A stretch of 64,000 nt of DNA from Fischerella thermalis PCC 7521 (lineage in GTDB: Bacteria; Cyanobacteriota; Cyanobacteriia; Cyanobacteriales; Nostocaceae), in contig NZ_AJLL01000033.1 in assembly GCF_000317225.1 (NCBI RefSeq), positions 62,001 to 126,000 on the forward strand, in the 5' to 3' direction. This document shows positions 48,133-56,992 of the stretch, piece after piece; within the stretch, counting starts at the first letter, position 1; each line of letters starts with the position of its first letter. Position numbers and translations under genes: made by a program. The notes under the pieces are model-generated. The model did no database searches. It was given only the letters and a program-made list of their open reading frames with translations, and was not told the DNA's origin.

Positions 48133-49389
48133 ATGGGTTTTTATCTGGGTATTGATTTTGGGACATCTGGCGCACGAGGTATGGTGATTGATGAAGTAGG
48201 GATTATGCAACAACGGGTGATATACCCGTTTGAGATGTCCCCTCGCGTTGACTTAGGAAATATTTGGCAGATGGCTTTGTTTAGCCTGCTAGAGCAAATT
48301 TCTGGGGAATTGAGGCGAGAAATTAGAGCGATCGCTATCAATGGTACCTCTTCAACTGTCTTGTTGTGCGACGCTGTTGGCAATCCTGTAGATGCACCCT
48401 TGCTGTACAACGATGGACGGGGTGCTGTGGTGATGGATAGGTTAAAGAGTGCAGCACCCCCAAATCATACTGTTTTAAGTACAACCTCAAGCCTGGCAAA
48501 ACTTTTGTGGATGTCACAGCAAGCTTTTTTCACCCAAGCTAAATATTTTCTGCATCAAGCAGATTGGCTAGCATTTCTGTTGCATGGGCAATTGGGTATT
48601 AGCGATTACCATAATGCTTTAAAACTGGGTTATGACGTAGAAACTTTGCAATATCCACAATGGTTGGATCAACTGCAAATTTCTATTCATCTACCTAAAG
48701 TAGTAACTCCTGGTAGTGCCATCGCAGAACTACGCCCAGAGATTGCTGCTAAATATAATTTCCCCAAAGATTGCTTGGTGTGTGCAGGTACAACAGACAG
48801 TATTGCAGCATTTCTTGCTAGTGGTGCAGAGTCACCAGGAGAAGCAGTGACTTCTGTTGGTTCCACACTCGTACTGAAGCTTTTAAGCCGTACCCGTGTA
48901 GAAGATGTCAGATATGGTATTTATAGCCATCGTTTGGGGGATTTATGGCTAACTGGAGGTGCTTCTAATACTGGTGGTGCTGTGCTGCGGCAATTTTTTA
49001 CTAACACCGAATTAGAAAGTTTGAGCCAGGAAATTGATACTAGCCAAGCAAGTGTTTTGGATTATTATCCCTTGTTGAAACCGGGCGAACGCTTTCCGAT
49101 TAATGACCCCAATTTACAGCCACGACTAGAACCACGTCCAGATAATCCTGTGGAATTTCTACATGGGTTATTAGAAAGTATTGCCAGAATTGAGACACGC
49201 GGATATGAGTTATTGCAAGAATTGGGAGCAGATAAGTTAACTCGTGTTTATACAGCCGGCGGTGGTGCAGCAAATGACACTTGGACGACAATTAGGGGGC
49301 GGTATTTACAAGTCCCGGTGATGCGTTCTATGAATACAGAAGCAGCTTATGGAACAGCTTTATTGGCAATGCGAAGAATGAGAGAATGA
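48133..49389 (+). CDS. FGGY-family D-ribulose kinase (SePSK-like)
   Basis: 418 aa from the ATG at 48133 (a GTG two codons earlier is possible). FHY of carbohydrate kinases: LGIDFGTSGARGMVIDE phosphate-binding loop, INGTSSTVLLCD, QADWLAFLLHG, CAGTTDSIAAFLASGAESPGEAVTSVGSTLVLKLLS and VYTAGGGAANDTW. The sequence closely follows the Synechococcus SePSK / Arabidopsis XK-1 enzymes, shown to phosphorylate D-ribulose, so ribulose to ribulose-5-phosphate is the likely reaction (family knowledge). Confidence 0.88.
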   Translation: MGFYLGIDFGTSGARGMVIDEVGIMQQRVIYPFEMSPRVDLGNIWQMALFSLLEQISGELRREIRAIAINGTSSTVLLCDAVGNPVDAPLLYNDGRGAVVMDRLKSAAPPNHTVLSTTSSLAKLLWMSQQAFFTQAKYFLHQADWLAFLLHGQLGISDYHNALKLGYDVETLQYPQWLDQLQISIHLPKVVTPGSAIAELRPEIAAKYNFPKDCLVCAGTTDSIAAFLASGAESPGEAVTSVGSTLVLKLLSRTRVEDVRYGIYSHRLGDLWLTGGASNTGGAVLRQFFTNTELESLSQEIDTSQASVLDYYPLLKPGERFPINDPNLQPRLEPRPDNPVEFLHGLLESIARIETRGYELLQELGADKLTRVYTAGGGAANDTWTTIRGRYLQVPVMRSMNTEAAYGTALLAMRRMRE

Positions 49390-49451
49390 ACTGCTTTTTA
49401 CACCCGATAATAATATATATGTTGGTTTATCTCCTTTCTTTAAAATAAGGG

Positions 49452-49605
49452 TACTTCGTAATAAGCGAATATCATCTATTCCCTTTACCAGCATTACCAA
49501 ACGATCTAGTCCCCATCCTGATGCTAAACCGCTAGAATGCGATCGCAACAAATCAAGATGAACTTCCCCACATTCTCCTACTTCAATCCATTTGCCATCA
49601 ACGTA
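49452..49605 (-). pseudogene. Class II aminoacyl-tRNA synthetase-like fragment
   Basis: About 50 codons encode YVDGKWIEVGECGEVHLDLL and SGLASGWGLDRLVMLVKGID then DIRLLRST, the motif 3 region of class II synthetases, closest in feel to PheS or PheS-related ligases. The 5' edge coincides with the start of the 177-bp repeat at 49603, and the match ends after RLLRST, so both sides are lost. Relic. Confidence 0.7.
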
Positions 49606-49779
49606 GCCTACCGTCTAACCACCGACGGAAAATCCATCTGTGTCATCTGTGTTTATCGGTGTGTATCGGTGTTAGATTTACCCAAGATATAGTGGTTTGT
49701 GATGAATTCTGGTGGAGGAAAAACGAACACAGATGAACACAGATGAACACCGATTTTTCTACAAGTTCATCACTTTATA
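49603..49779. repeat. 177-bp direct repeat, copy A
   Basis: Begins GTAGCCTACCGTCTAACCAC and ends TTCATCACTTTATA. It is itself built of inverted arms (CATCTGTGTCATCTGTG... against AACACAGATGAACACAGATG). Copy B at 49818 differs at only two positions that I can see. Confidence 0.85.
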
Positions 49780-49817
49780 AAGTAACTCCGGCATCATCGC
49801 TGTGGTGTGAGTTCTAA

Positions 49818-49994
49818 GTAGCCTACCGTCTAACCACCGACGGAAAATCCATCTGTGTCATCTGTGTTTATCGGTGTGTATCGGTGTTAGATTCACCCAA
49901 GATATAGTGGTTTGCGATGAATTCTGGTGGAGGAAAAACGAACACAGATGAACACAGATGAACACCGATTTTTCTACAAGTTCATCACTTTATA
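49818..49994. repeat. 177-bp direct repeat, copy B
   Basis: Second copy, 215 bases downstream of A. Differences: AGATTC for AGATTT and TTTGCG for TTTGTG. The 38-base spacer starts AAGTAACTCCGGCATCATCG. A partial relative (AACACAGATGTACACAGATG) lies at about 61428. Confidence 0.85.
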
Positions 49995-50126
49995 GGGTGT
50001 TCGATTTCTGTTAATATTTTTGGCGTTGCATATTTGCGGGGTGATTTGAGAATTTGCATCAAAAATAATAACCGCGTCTGGGTGTCAGCCTAAATCATCG
50101 CATTATTCAGCAATACCAGATTTGTA
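49995..50126. other. Spacer after the tandem repeat
   Basis: No gene. Together with the repeats it makes a gene-free stretch of about 520 bases upstream of the convergent 3' end of the small membrane protein gene. Confidence 0.4.
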
Positions 50127-50387
50127 CTAATCTTCAGTTGCAGGAGAAATCATCGAACCAGTGGCTTCGCCTTGAGAGTCTAACTGAAATTGTTCCACTG
50201 ATGCTTCCATGCTGGTATCAGTGACATCACTAAAATATGTACCAAACAGTTTTTCATAGTTGGATGCAACCGCTAAGAATGCTCCACCCAAAATATAAAT
50301 GGGTAGCGGTAATTGCAATCCTTGTACCCAATCAAATAACTGTGCTAGGGCAAACAGCACTACAAAGCAAGCTAGCCAAACTCTCAT
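50127..50387 (-). CDS. Small membrane protein, 86 aa
   Basis: Two TM helices (about 3-20, VWLACFVVLFALAQLFDWV; about 25-44, LPLPIYILGGAFLAVASNY) and an acidic soluble tail. I prefer the ATG at 50387 (MRVWLACF) over 50408. Family unknown to me; it looks like a conserved cyanobacterial protein. It is 93 bases downstream of the ABC permease on the same strand, so possibly cotranscribed. Confidence 0.65.
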   Translation of the reverse strand: MRVWLACFVVLFALAQLFDWVQGLQLPLPIYILGGAFLAVASNYEKLFGTYFSDVTDTSMEASVEQFQLDSQGEATGSMISPATED

Positions 50388-50479
50388 TTTTATACCTGCT
50401 AAATCCAAATTATTTTAGAATTTATGTTCGTAGTTAGCGCTAAAGCGCCAACTACAAAAGCATTACCCTCTCACCCCTT

Positions 50480-51376
50480 TTACGAAAGAGTCCGCCGCAG
50501 TCGGGGTTGAATGATTAACAAAGCAACAAGAGCAAAGCCTAACAATACAGCTAGGGCGCTACCAAAGGTAACGTCACCCCAAAAGGCGTGCATCACCACG
50601 CTCTTTAAGCCCCAATCTTGATGGGTGTAAAGATAGCGAATCGGTTCGATGGCGTAGCTAAGAGGATTAAGGGTAGCTACAACCTGCAACCACTGGGGCA
50701 TAAACGATAATGGAGCTAAAGCTGTGCTGGCAAATAATAGAGGCAGGTTTGTAACAAAAATTACTGCTATGAGCTCGATGTGTCCGGGTAGGGTAAAAGC
50801 CAAACCTAAGCTGAGGGCTGTTACACCCAAAGCTAGAAGAAAGACAATCAAAGCAATAGTTGCCAAACCAGCTATATCGGGTACCCCTGCACCGAGAAAC
50901 CCTGCTGCTGCTACTATCACGGCTGATTGCAGCAAACTTTGGCTAATGATAAATATGGCAGAAGCCAATACAATTGAATATCGTGATGCCAGAGGAGCAA
51001 CTAACAGCCGATTCAAAAAGCCGAATTCACGGTCAAACATGACTGGTAAACCGGCATTTAACGCTCCACCAAAGGCAGTAAAAACAATAATACCAGCACT
51101 GAGAAATTGGGCGTAATTTGTTGTACTGCCAAAAATTCCTTTGGGTGCGTTTTGAAATAAAGCGCCAAATAACACTAACCACATTACAGGTTGAATAATA
51201 CCTGCAACTAAGGTGGAAGGACGGCGCTGCAATTGAATAAATAAGCGGCGTGTCAAAGCCACGGTTTCTTGAACTAGCTCACCAACAAAATTAGGAGCTG
51301 TATCAGCGTAAACTTGTGGTGCAGCCACTTGCTGCCAGTTAATTTCTGATTTGGGAGGTATAACAGTACCACTCAT
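50480..51376 (-). CDS. ABC-2 type transporter permease
   Basis: 298 aa. Cytoplasmic N-terminal part, then six TM helices (LVAGIIQPVMWLVLFGALF; FLSAGIIVFTAFGGALNAGL; SIVLASAIFIISQSLLQSAVIVAAAGFLG; LATIALIVFLLALGVTALSLGLAF; IELIAVIFVTNLPLLFASTALAPL; FGSALAVLLGFALVALLIIQ). The loop MFDREFGFLNRLLVAPLASR and PEWLQ-like MPQWLQVVATLNPLSYAIEPIRYL are typical of DrrB-like exporters. Follows its ATPase on the same strand. Substrate unknown (drug or lipid export). Confidence 0.92.
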   Translation of the reverse strand: MSGTVIPPKSEINWQQVAAPQVYADTAPNFVGELVQETVALTRRLFIQLQRRPSTLVAGIIQPVMWLVLFGALFQNAPKGIFGSTTNYAQFLSAGIIVFTAFGGALNAGLPVMFDREFGFLNRLLVAPLASRYSIVLASAIFIISQSLLQSAVIVAAAGFLGAGVPDIAGLATIALIVFLLALGVTALSLGLAFTLPGHIELIAVIFVTNLPLLFASTALAPLSFMPQWLQVVATLNPLSYAIEPIRYLYTHQDWGLKSVVMHAFWGDVTFGSALAVLLGFALVALLIIQPRLRRTLS

Positions 51377-51390
51377 ATCTATTTTGGTTG

Positions 51391-51470
51391 TTGGTAATTG
51401 ATAATTGGTAATTGGTAATTGGTAATTGGTAATTGGTGGTTTTCTTTCCTATTACCCATTACCCATTACC
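51391..51470. repeat. Inverted short-repeat array between ABC genes
   Basis: TTGGTAATTGATAATTGGTA repeats face ATTACCCATTACCCATTACC, forming a long imperfect hairpin in the 95-base gap of the operon. Same class near 6440, 37285, 54090, 56260 and 58625. Confidence 0.65.
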
Positions 51471-51471
51471 T

Positions 51472-52491
51472 TCATCTCATATTTTGCTTTTTCTCTGCTT
51501 TGGGGTCACGGTTTCCCAGGGCTGCTAGTTCTGCATCCATGAGGGTGCGTCCTGTGGCGGTGAGGTAAACGTCGTCTAAACTAGGACGAGATTGGGCAAT
51601 CCCAAATACGGGTAATCCGGCATGATTTAGCGCTTGTTGGATGGTTATCAAAGCATCATTTTGTGGTGTTACCACTAAGTTTAGAGAATTTCCTTGAGCG
51701 CTGTTGATGATTACTTCTTGCACAAATGCCAGAGGTGTAAGTAAGTTTTTGGCTTTTTCTGCTTCTTCTGTGGGTGTAAACTCGCGGATACGCAGGGTGA
51801 TGCGATCGCCTCCCACTTTATCTTTGAGTTCTGAGGGTGTACCATTGGCTATGACTACACCCCGGTCAATTATCGCCACGTGATCGGCTAAAGCGTCTAT
51901 CTCTTCTAAATAATGGCTGGTAATCACTACAGTAGTTCCAGCTTCACGCAATTTACGCAGAAATTCCCAGACAATAAAACGGCTTTCTATGTCCAACCCC
52001 ACTGTTGGCTCATCTAAAACTAGGACATCTGGTGCATGTAGTAATCCGGCTGCCAAGTCTAGGCGTTTGCGTAAACCACCAGAGTATGCGCCAGTCTTTT
52101 GATCTGCGTATTCTTGCAAACCGAGTAAATTTAGCACCGCCTCAACGCGCTGTTTTGCCACTGCCGCGTTTAAGTGATAGAGTGCTGCTTGCAGTTGCAG
52201 GAGTTCGCGTCCAGTTAATATTTTATCTATAGCTACTTCCTGAGCTACATAACCAAGTCTTTTTCTAGCTGCTCTCGGATTATCTATCACGGAAATACCA
52301 GATACTTCGATTTTACCAGCATCTGGTGTAGTGAGAGTACACAAAGCACGTAGGGTAGTAGTTTTGCCGGCTCCGTTGGGACCAAGTAAACCAAAAATTT
52401 CTCCTGGTTCTACCTGAAAGGAAACATCCTTGACGGCTTCAACCGAACCGTAGCGCTTTTTAAGGTTTTCAATTAAAACGGCGGGAGCCAT
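51472..52491 (-). CDS. ABC transporter ATP-binding protein (DrrA-like)
   Basis: 339 aa. Walker A GPNGAGKTT (37-45), Q-loop GYVAQE, signature YSGGLRKRLDLAAGL, Walker B VLVLDEPTVGLD and switch His in VVITSHYLEEID. The C-terminal extension beyond about 235 (GGDRITLRIREFTPTEEAEKAKN...RTLMDAEL) is the DrrA-type DUF4162 tail. With the downstream permease it forms an ABC-2 exporter. Confidence 0.94.
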   Translation of the reverse strand: MAPAVLIENLKKRYGSVEAVKDVSFQVEPGEIFGLLGPNGAGKTTTLRALCTLTTPDAGKIEVSGISVIDNPRAARKRLGYVAQEVAIDKILTGRELLQLQAALYHLNAAVAKQRVEAVLNLLGLQEYADQKTGAYSGGLRKRLDLAAGLLHAPDVLVLDEPTVGLDIESRFIVWEFLRKLREAGTTVVITSHYLEEIDALADHVAIIDRGVVIANGTPSELKDKVGGDRITLRIREFTPTEEAEKAKNLLTPLAFVQEVIINSAQGNSLNLVVTPQNDALITIQQALNHAGLPVFGIAQSRPSLDDVYLTATGRTLMDAELAALGNRDPKAEKKQNMR

Positions 52492-52773
52492 GACAGGTAA
52501 TCCCTAATAACTATACAAATCTCAACAGTGTCTACTCTTATTTTAAGAGTTAGGAGTTAAGACTAATGATTAGAAAAATATTTAACTTTCATTATGTGGT
52601 TTTTATACCAGGGTGATTGCAAGTCATCTGTCCAAAGACTGATGAATTTTATGCTGTTACCTTCAATGTGTAAAAATTTTATCTGCTCAAACTTCAAAAT
52701 CGATCGCTCTGTTAAAATTACCTTTTGTTCCCCTCCTGGGGAATAAAAAACCAATTATTCTAAATTTTAAACA
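52492..52773. other. Intergenic region
   Basis: Divergent upstream region of the ABC operon and cas6. No CRISPR repeat visible; AT-rich, one GATCGATCGC near 52699. Confidence 0.45.
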
Positions 52774-53895
52774 ATGCCTCGCAGTCACCCAAGTATAATT
52801 AATAACTACGAATCTCACCTCAGCTGGTCAGCCAACACAGAACTAGTAGGATTAGTATTTGAATTAGCCCCCAAAGCAGATGTTTCCATTTATCCCCAAT
52901 ACACCATTGGACTGCACGCTTGGTTTCTGGATCAAGTGCGTGCTGTAGATCCAGAACTTTCTGCTTACCTCCATGATGGCGAGTCAGAAAAACCATTTAC
53001 AATCTCTGCATTAGATGGAAAATTGGTCAGCAGTGGTAAACAGTTACACCTTTTTGCTAGCAATACTTACCATTGGTATGTTACAGTTTTATCAAAGCGG
53101 CTAGTAACATGGCTGGCACAATGGCTGAAAAACCCACCCACAGAAGTAAATTTACGGAATGCACCTCTGCAAATTAAATCGTGTCAAATTACTCATGCGG
53201 TCACATATGCTGAGTTACTCAACTCTGACCACGAAGACACAATAGCACTCCAATTTTTAAGTCCAACAAGTTTCCGTCGCAAGGGTCATCACCTACCCTT
53301 GCCAATGCCTACGAATGTCTTCCACAGTTATCTGCGTCGTTGGAATGACTTTTCGGGTATGCCTGTTGACCAAGAAACATTTTTGGCTTGGGTGGATGAG
53401 CATGTATTAATTACTCGTCACCAACTGACATCCGCAAAAGTGCTAGCAGGAAAGAAAGGTGCTGTTACAGGGTTTACAGGCGCGATAGAATTTGGTTTAA
53501 GTAAACAAGCAGCTAAGCAACCGGAGTTTTATAAGTTATTTTATGCTTTAGGAAAGCTTGCACCTTACTGTGGTACTGGTCACAAAACTACCTTTGGATT
53601 AGGACAAACACGTTTAGGTTGGTCATTACAAGCAACGCCAGAAGTGCCAAATGTGGAAAGTTTATTGGCAAAAAGAATAGAAGATTTAACAGATATTTTT
53701 AAGGCGCAACGCAAGCGGACAGGAGGAGTGCGGGCGCAAGAGATAGCAGCTAAATGGGCTACTATTTTGGCACGTCGGGAAATGGGAGAATCTTTGCAAG
53801 TTATTGCCCAGGATATGGGGATACCTTATGAGACGGTGAAGACTTATGCAAAATTAGCAAGACGGGCTTTGGCAAACAATTCTGATTCTGTTTGA
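52774..53895 (+). CDS. cas6: Cas6-type CRISPR RNA endonuclease with C-terminal HTH
   Basis: 373 aa. Two ferredoxin-like domains: N-terminal LVFELAPKADVSIYPQYTIGLHAWFLDQV, whose His near residue 48 could be catalytic, and C-terminal FTGAIEFGLS with the glycine-rich loop YCGTGHKTTFGLGQTRL typical of Cas6. A further 55 residues (about 315-370, RAQEIAAKWATILARREMGESLQVIAQDMGIPYETVKTYAKLARRAL) form a helix-turn-helix tail. Cas6 normally cuts pre-crRNA in repeats. No array or other cas gene is visible in this window, so it is an orphan here. Confidence 0.85.
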   Translation: MPRSHPSIINNYESHLSWSANTELVGLVFELAPKADVSIYPQYTIGLHAWFLDQVRAVDPELSAYLHDGESEKPFTISALDGKLVSSGKQLHLFASNTYHWYVTVLSKRLVTWLAQWLKNPPTEVNLRNAPLQIKSCQITHAVTYAELLNSDHEDTIALQFLSPTSFRRKGHHLPLPMPTNVFHSYLRRWNDFSGMPVDQETFLAWVDEHVLITRHQLTSAKVLAGKKGAVTGFTGAIEFGLSKQAAKQPEFYKLFYALGKLAPYCGTGHKTTFGLGQTRLGWSLQATPEVPNVESLLAKRIEDLTDIFKAQRKRTGGVRAQEIAAKWATILARREMGESLQVIAQDMGIPYETVKTYAKLARRALANNSDSV

Positions 53896-54005
53896 GATTT
53901 GAAGTTAGAAACACAAAGGGTCACAAAGTTTGGCACGGAGGGACTCAGAGTTTTATAAGGACTAGAGAGGTTTTTTAGTGTATTAATTTTGTGATTTTTT
54001 GACTT

Positions 54006-54148
54006 ATATCATGTCCAACTAATTGCTTATGATATAAAGCTTGGATGTTGAACATCGGGCATGGTGAAAAAATAACTAATGATCACCAATTACCCATTAC
54101 CCATTACCGACCCCGACGGATAATATAAGTGTTCAAGCGGACAGATAT
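54006..54148. mobile_element. MITE-like element, copy 2 (143 bp)
   Basis: Ends ATATCATGTCCAACTAATTG and AAGCGGACAGATAT match the 37218 and 58558 elements, with more divergence. Centre holds CCAATTACCCATTACCCATTACC. It directly abuts a gene relic at 54149. Confidence 0.65.
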
Positions 54149-54316
54149 TATTTTTTCCTACCGATTCTGGCATTTTTTATCGTCCCTCTTGAGGCGATCG
54201 CTTATCTTAGTGCCATTCGGCTCAGAACCCCTATTCGCCACTTGTATCCCTTAAAAGAAGTTGGGGATCTGCCTCTCTCTATGTTGCTCACCACGTTCAA
54301 TTACATAAATAATTAA
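54149..54316 (+). pseudogene. Membrane-protein C-terminal relic
   Basis: Open frame to TAA at 54314-54316 reading YYFFLPILAFFIVPLEAIAY, LSAIRLRTPIRHLYPLKEVG, DLPLSMLLTTFNYINN: one TM helix then a soluble end. It looks like the tail of a real membrane protein and starts at the MITE edge. Parent family not identified. Confidence 0.5.
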
Positions 54317-54319
54317 TTA

Positions 54320-55318
54320 TTAAATTTTGAAATACTTCTTTTTCACCTTATTAAACAGTGTTTGTAACCGTAATTGAGTCAAACGGATTTTTGTTAAATT
54401 ATTGATATTACCAGGATAATCTTTTTTATGATCAAAAAAGTCATTTAAATCATCTAAAATCACTTCTAAACGTTTGATAATATTTTCATGCCTGTATTCT
54501 GCTAAAAACTCTTCAGGTAATACCGGTACTTTCCAATTATTCAATAGTTTCAGAATGCGTTGAATATCATATTCTTTTGAATAAGCAGCTATTTTATAGC
54601 AATTAAAACCAGGATCTAAGTAATCAGATAAACCACCATTAATACTAGAAAAAACCTGACATCCACAAGCTATAGCTTCCAAAGGTTGCAAGCCAAATCC
54701 TTCACTTACACCTTGCTGTGTCCAATATTCAGCAGAATCATAGAGATATATCTTAGCTCGATTAAAAAGTCCCGGTAAATCCTCGACATAGGAATCAACA
54801 ACAAAAACTTGACATTTTTGTCGTAAGGCTGGAATCAATTCTTGCATCAAATATTGCGAAGATTTCCGAGCCTGAACTAACACATCAATATCTCTTTCTA
54901 AGTGGATATTTTGAAACTCGTTACCAATTTGATTGGGTAAATAATATATCAGCGAATGGGGTGAATGTTGTCCCCAATATCCCATGGTATTGCGGCTAAC
55001 AGTAATGATAGGAATACTTGCAGGCAATTTAAATCCATAACCTGCACTATGGGCATGATAAACAACATTATATTGCTTGAGTTTAGTAGCAAGTCTGGCT
55101 ACATCAAAACCCCAGCTGATCACAAAAATCACATCATCTAATTTTTTTTCTTGCAACAAGTCATCAATAAAAAGTTTTCCTTCTTCTTTTTGACGATAAG
55201 TAACGATATCAGCATGGCAAAGATGTTTTGCAAGATGAAATGTTTTTAATTCTGCCCAAAGACCACCACAAGCAAACTTTCTATCTGTCCCAGGAAGTAA
55301 AAAGTAAAGTTTTCTCAT
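54320..55318 (-). CDS. Glycosyltransferase, GT4-like
   Basis: 332 aa, GT-B-type. The C-terminal donor-binding part has EGFGLQPLEAIACGCQVFSS (the E-x7-E pattern) and an early GGLWAELKTFHLAKHL acceptor-site helix. HAHSAGYGF and PNQIGNEF lie between the domains. Likely transfers a sugar to a glycolipid or polysaccharide; donor and acceptor unknown. No signal peptide. It stands alone, the 108-base gap upstream being short repeats. Confidence 0.85.
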   Translation of the reverse strand: MRKLYFLLPGTDRKFACGGLWAELKTFHLAKHLCHADIVTYRQKEEGKLFIDDLLQEKKLDDVIFVISWGFDVARLATKLKQYNVVYHAHSAGYGFKLPASIPIITVSRNTMGYWGQHSPHSLIYYLPNQIGNEFQNIHLERDIDVLVQARKSSQYLMQELIPALRQKCQVFVVDSYVEDLPGLFNRAKIYLYDSAEYWTQQGVSEGFGLQPLEAIACGCQVFSSINGGLSDYLDPGFNCYKIAAYSKEYDIQRILKLLNNWKVPVLPEEFLAEYRHENIIKRLEVILDDLNDFFDHKKDYPGNINNLTKIRLTQLRLQTLFNKVKKKYFKI

Positions 55319-55426
55319 TAGCTAAATTGTTGATTGTTGTTTGTTGGTGGTTGGTTGGGAATCTATTATATCGTTTGTCTTCCTTGTTTTCCCTGTCTTC
55401 CTTGTCTTCCTTGTCCCCACCTCTTC

Positions 55427-56083
55427 CTACTCCTCCTGCCAGCATACTTTTACAAAATACGCCTCCTTTCCCCATACATCTGTTGTACGCGTTATGTTTT
55501 CAATTTTCAAATTAAAGGGAATGGCAGTTGTGATGTATCGTTGTGCTAAAGCACCCACATCAGGGGCTAATTCTGCTGCTGTCGTTGCTGCCAAACCTAA
55601 ACCTACGAGTTGTTCTATTATGCCTAGTGGTAGCAATATATGCATACCAACTGCAAATCCTGCTGTCAACAGCATTGCTACTGATGCATTTGTACCGCAG
55701 CGAGGATGTATAGCTAAATGCCACTCCCCATTGATCAATCGATGTAAGGCAAGTGTGGCTGCACGCCGCAAGTCGCTAATATTTACCTCTCCATACAGAT
55801 AGAAACCTTGCTCTGTGGACAATCCACCCAATAATTTGTTATCTATCTGAACATTATTGGAGATGAATGCGGAAGGATGGGTACTTTTTGATTCGCTCAG
55901 CATCCACACTGTGGCATGTTCTAAAGCATGAACTTGCCGAAGCATGAGAATTTCTTTCAACCCTGGGATAAAAGATAGCTGTTTAAGTAAATCAGCATCT
56001 AAGGTGGGTTGAGGTGCTGTTAAATCAAAATTAAATAAGTCTAAGGGAAACCCATCTATTTTGGCATAAGCAAAATTATTCAT
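55427..56083 (-). CDS. DUF6391-like membrane protein
   Basis: 218 aa from the ATG at 56083 (56119 is also open). Motif LRQVHALEHATVWMLSES, LYGEVNISDLRRAATLALHRLINGEWHLAIHPRCGTN, then TM helices (about 145-165, VAMLLTAGFAVGMHILLPLGI; about 168-185). I recall this pattern as DUF6391 from cyanobacteria; function unknown. The conserved His of HALEHAT and IHPRCGTN hint at a metal or thiol site, but this is speculative. Confidence 0.75.
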   Translation of the reverse strand: MNNFAYAKIDGFPLDLFNFDLTAPQPTLDADLLKQLSFIPGLKEILMLRQVHALEHATVWMLSESKSTHPSAFISNNVQIDNKLLGGLSTEQGFYLYGEVNISDLRRAATLALHRLINGEWHLAIHPRCGTNASVAMLLTAGFAVGMHILLPLGIIEQLVGLGLAATTAAELAPDVGALAQRYITTAIPFNLKIENITRTTDVWGKEAYFVKVCWQEE

Positions 56084-56119
56084 AAGAACACTGCTCGCTA
56101 CACTGATGGAGCAATACAT

Positions 56120-56725
56120 ATTTCTTTTAAATGTACCCTTTCAGCCTATAGATTGTTGCTAATTTTTGTTGACTAGGGGCTAGCTTTCAAGGGTAGGTTT
56201 TCTAGATTTTTCGTTTTAACAACATTACATTCACTTGAATACTTATGCTGTTGCGTAGACTGGTAATTGGTAATGGGTATTGGTGAGCCAGCGCGGTCTA
56301 CCCTTCGGGAAGCCCTACGGGTACGCCAGGTGACGCCACGTGCTACAACTCTTGGAACCCCCAAGGGCGGATTGGCTACTTTATGTCGGGGAAACAGTCC
56401 ACCACACTAGCTCACCGCTTGCACGTCTATGGGGGTTTCCCCATGAGCAACTGGCAAACCCGTAAGGGTAATGGGTAAGGGTAATTAAGATAATGATGAT
56501 TTTCCTATGCCCCATGCCCAATGCCCAATACCTTAACTCGTACAGTCGGGATGCTTAACCTGGCATATATTAATTCTCATCCTTGGGTAAAGACTGTTCC
56601 TAAGCTTAACCAATCTTCCAGTAGTATGTGGCGCTGAATTTTGAAAGGTTGACACTTAACATCAGGCGTGAGGAGAAAAATGAACAAAAACCGATCAAAA
56701 TGGGCTTGACAGCATACTAGTAAGT
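56120..56725. other. Repeat-filled intergenic region
   Basis: About 600 bases without a gene. From about 56270 to 56480 it is a palindromic repeat cluster: GAGCCAGCGCGGTCTACCC, TTCGGGAAGCCCTACGGGTA, ACGCCACGTGC, GGGGGTTTCCCC (56441-56453) and CAACTGGCAAACCCGTAAGGG. The motif CCCTACGGG is shared with the yraN insert. The rest holds short TGGTAATGGG-type repeats. Confidence 0.55.
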
Positions 56726-56992
56726 TTATTCATTATTGGGATTAGGCAAAGGACAGCAGTTTACATCATCCAAACAGACTTTGCCCCAGTGCAAAGCCCA
56801 GCGGACAAGGGCTACTCGATTGTCTGTACCAGTTTTGGTGAGAATGTTGCTGATATGGTTATCAACTGTACGCTTGCTAATTTCAAGCTTTGCTGCAATT
56901 TCCTGATTAGTTAAGCCAGCGGCCACTAAGTCGATAATTTGCAGTTCTCTGTCTGACAGACTTACAGGGGTCTGAGACTCGCCACCAGCCAT
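56726..56992 (-). CDS. LuxR-type regulator, PedR-like
   Basis: 88 aa, almost only a LuxR helix-turn-helix (LSDRELQIIDLVAAGLTNQEIAAKLEISKRTVDNHISNIL). Length, a lone HTH and the C-terminal cysteines (Cys73, Cys79, Cys80) match PedR (Ssl0564), the redox regulator whose activity depends on photosynthetic electron flow through thioredoxin acting on a C-terminal Cys (Cys80 as I recall). The targets in PedR include chl and ftsH genes; not testable here. Good match, name kept tentative. Confidence 0.85.
   Translation of the reverse strand: MAGGESQTPVSLSDRELQIIDLVAAGLTNQEIAAKLEISKRTVDNHISNILTKTGTDNRVALVRWALHWGKVCLDDVNCCPLPNPNNE

Noticed and set aside
49603-49994. Possible CRISPR array near cas6
   Set aside because: Only two 177-bp copies with a 38-base spacer; repeat length and number are unlike CRISPR.
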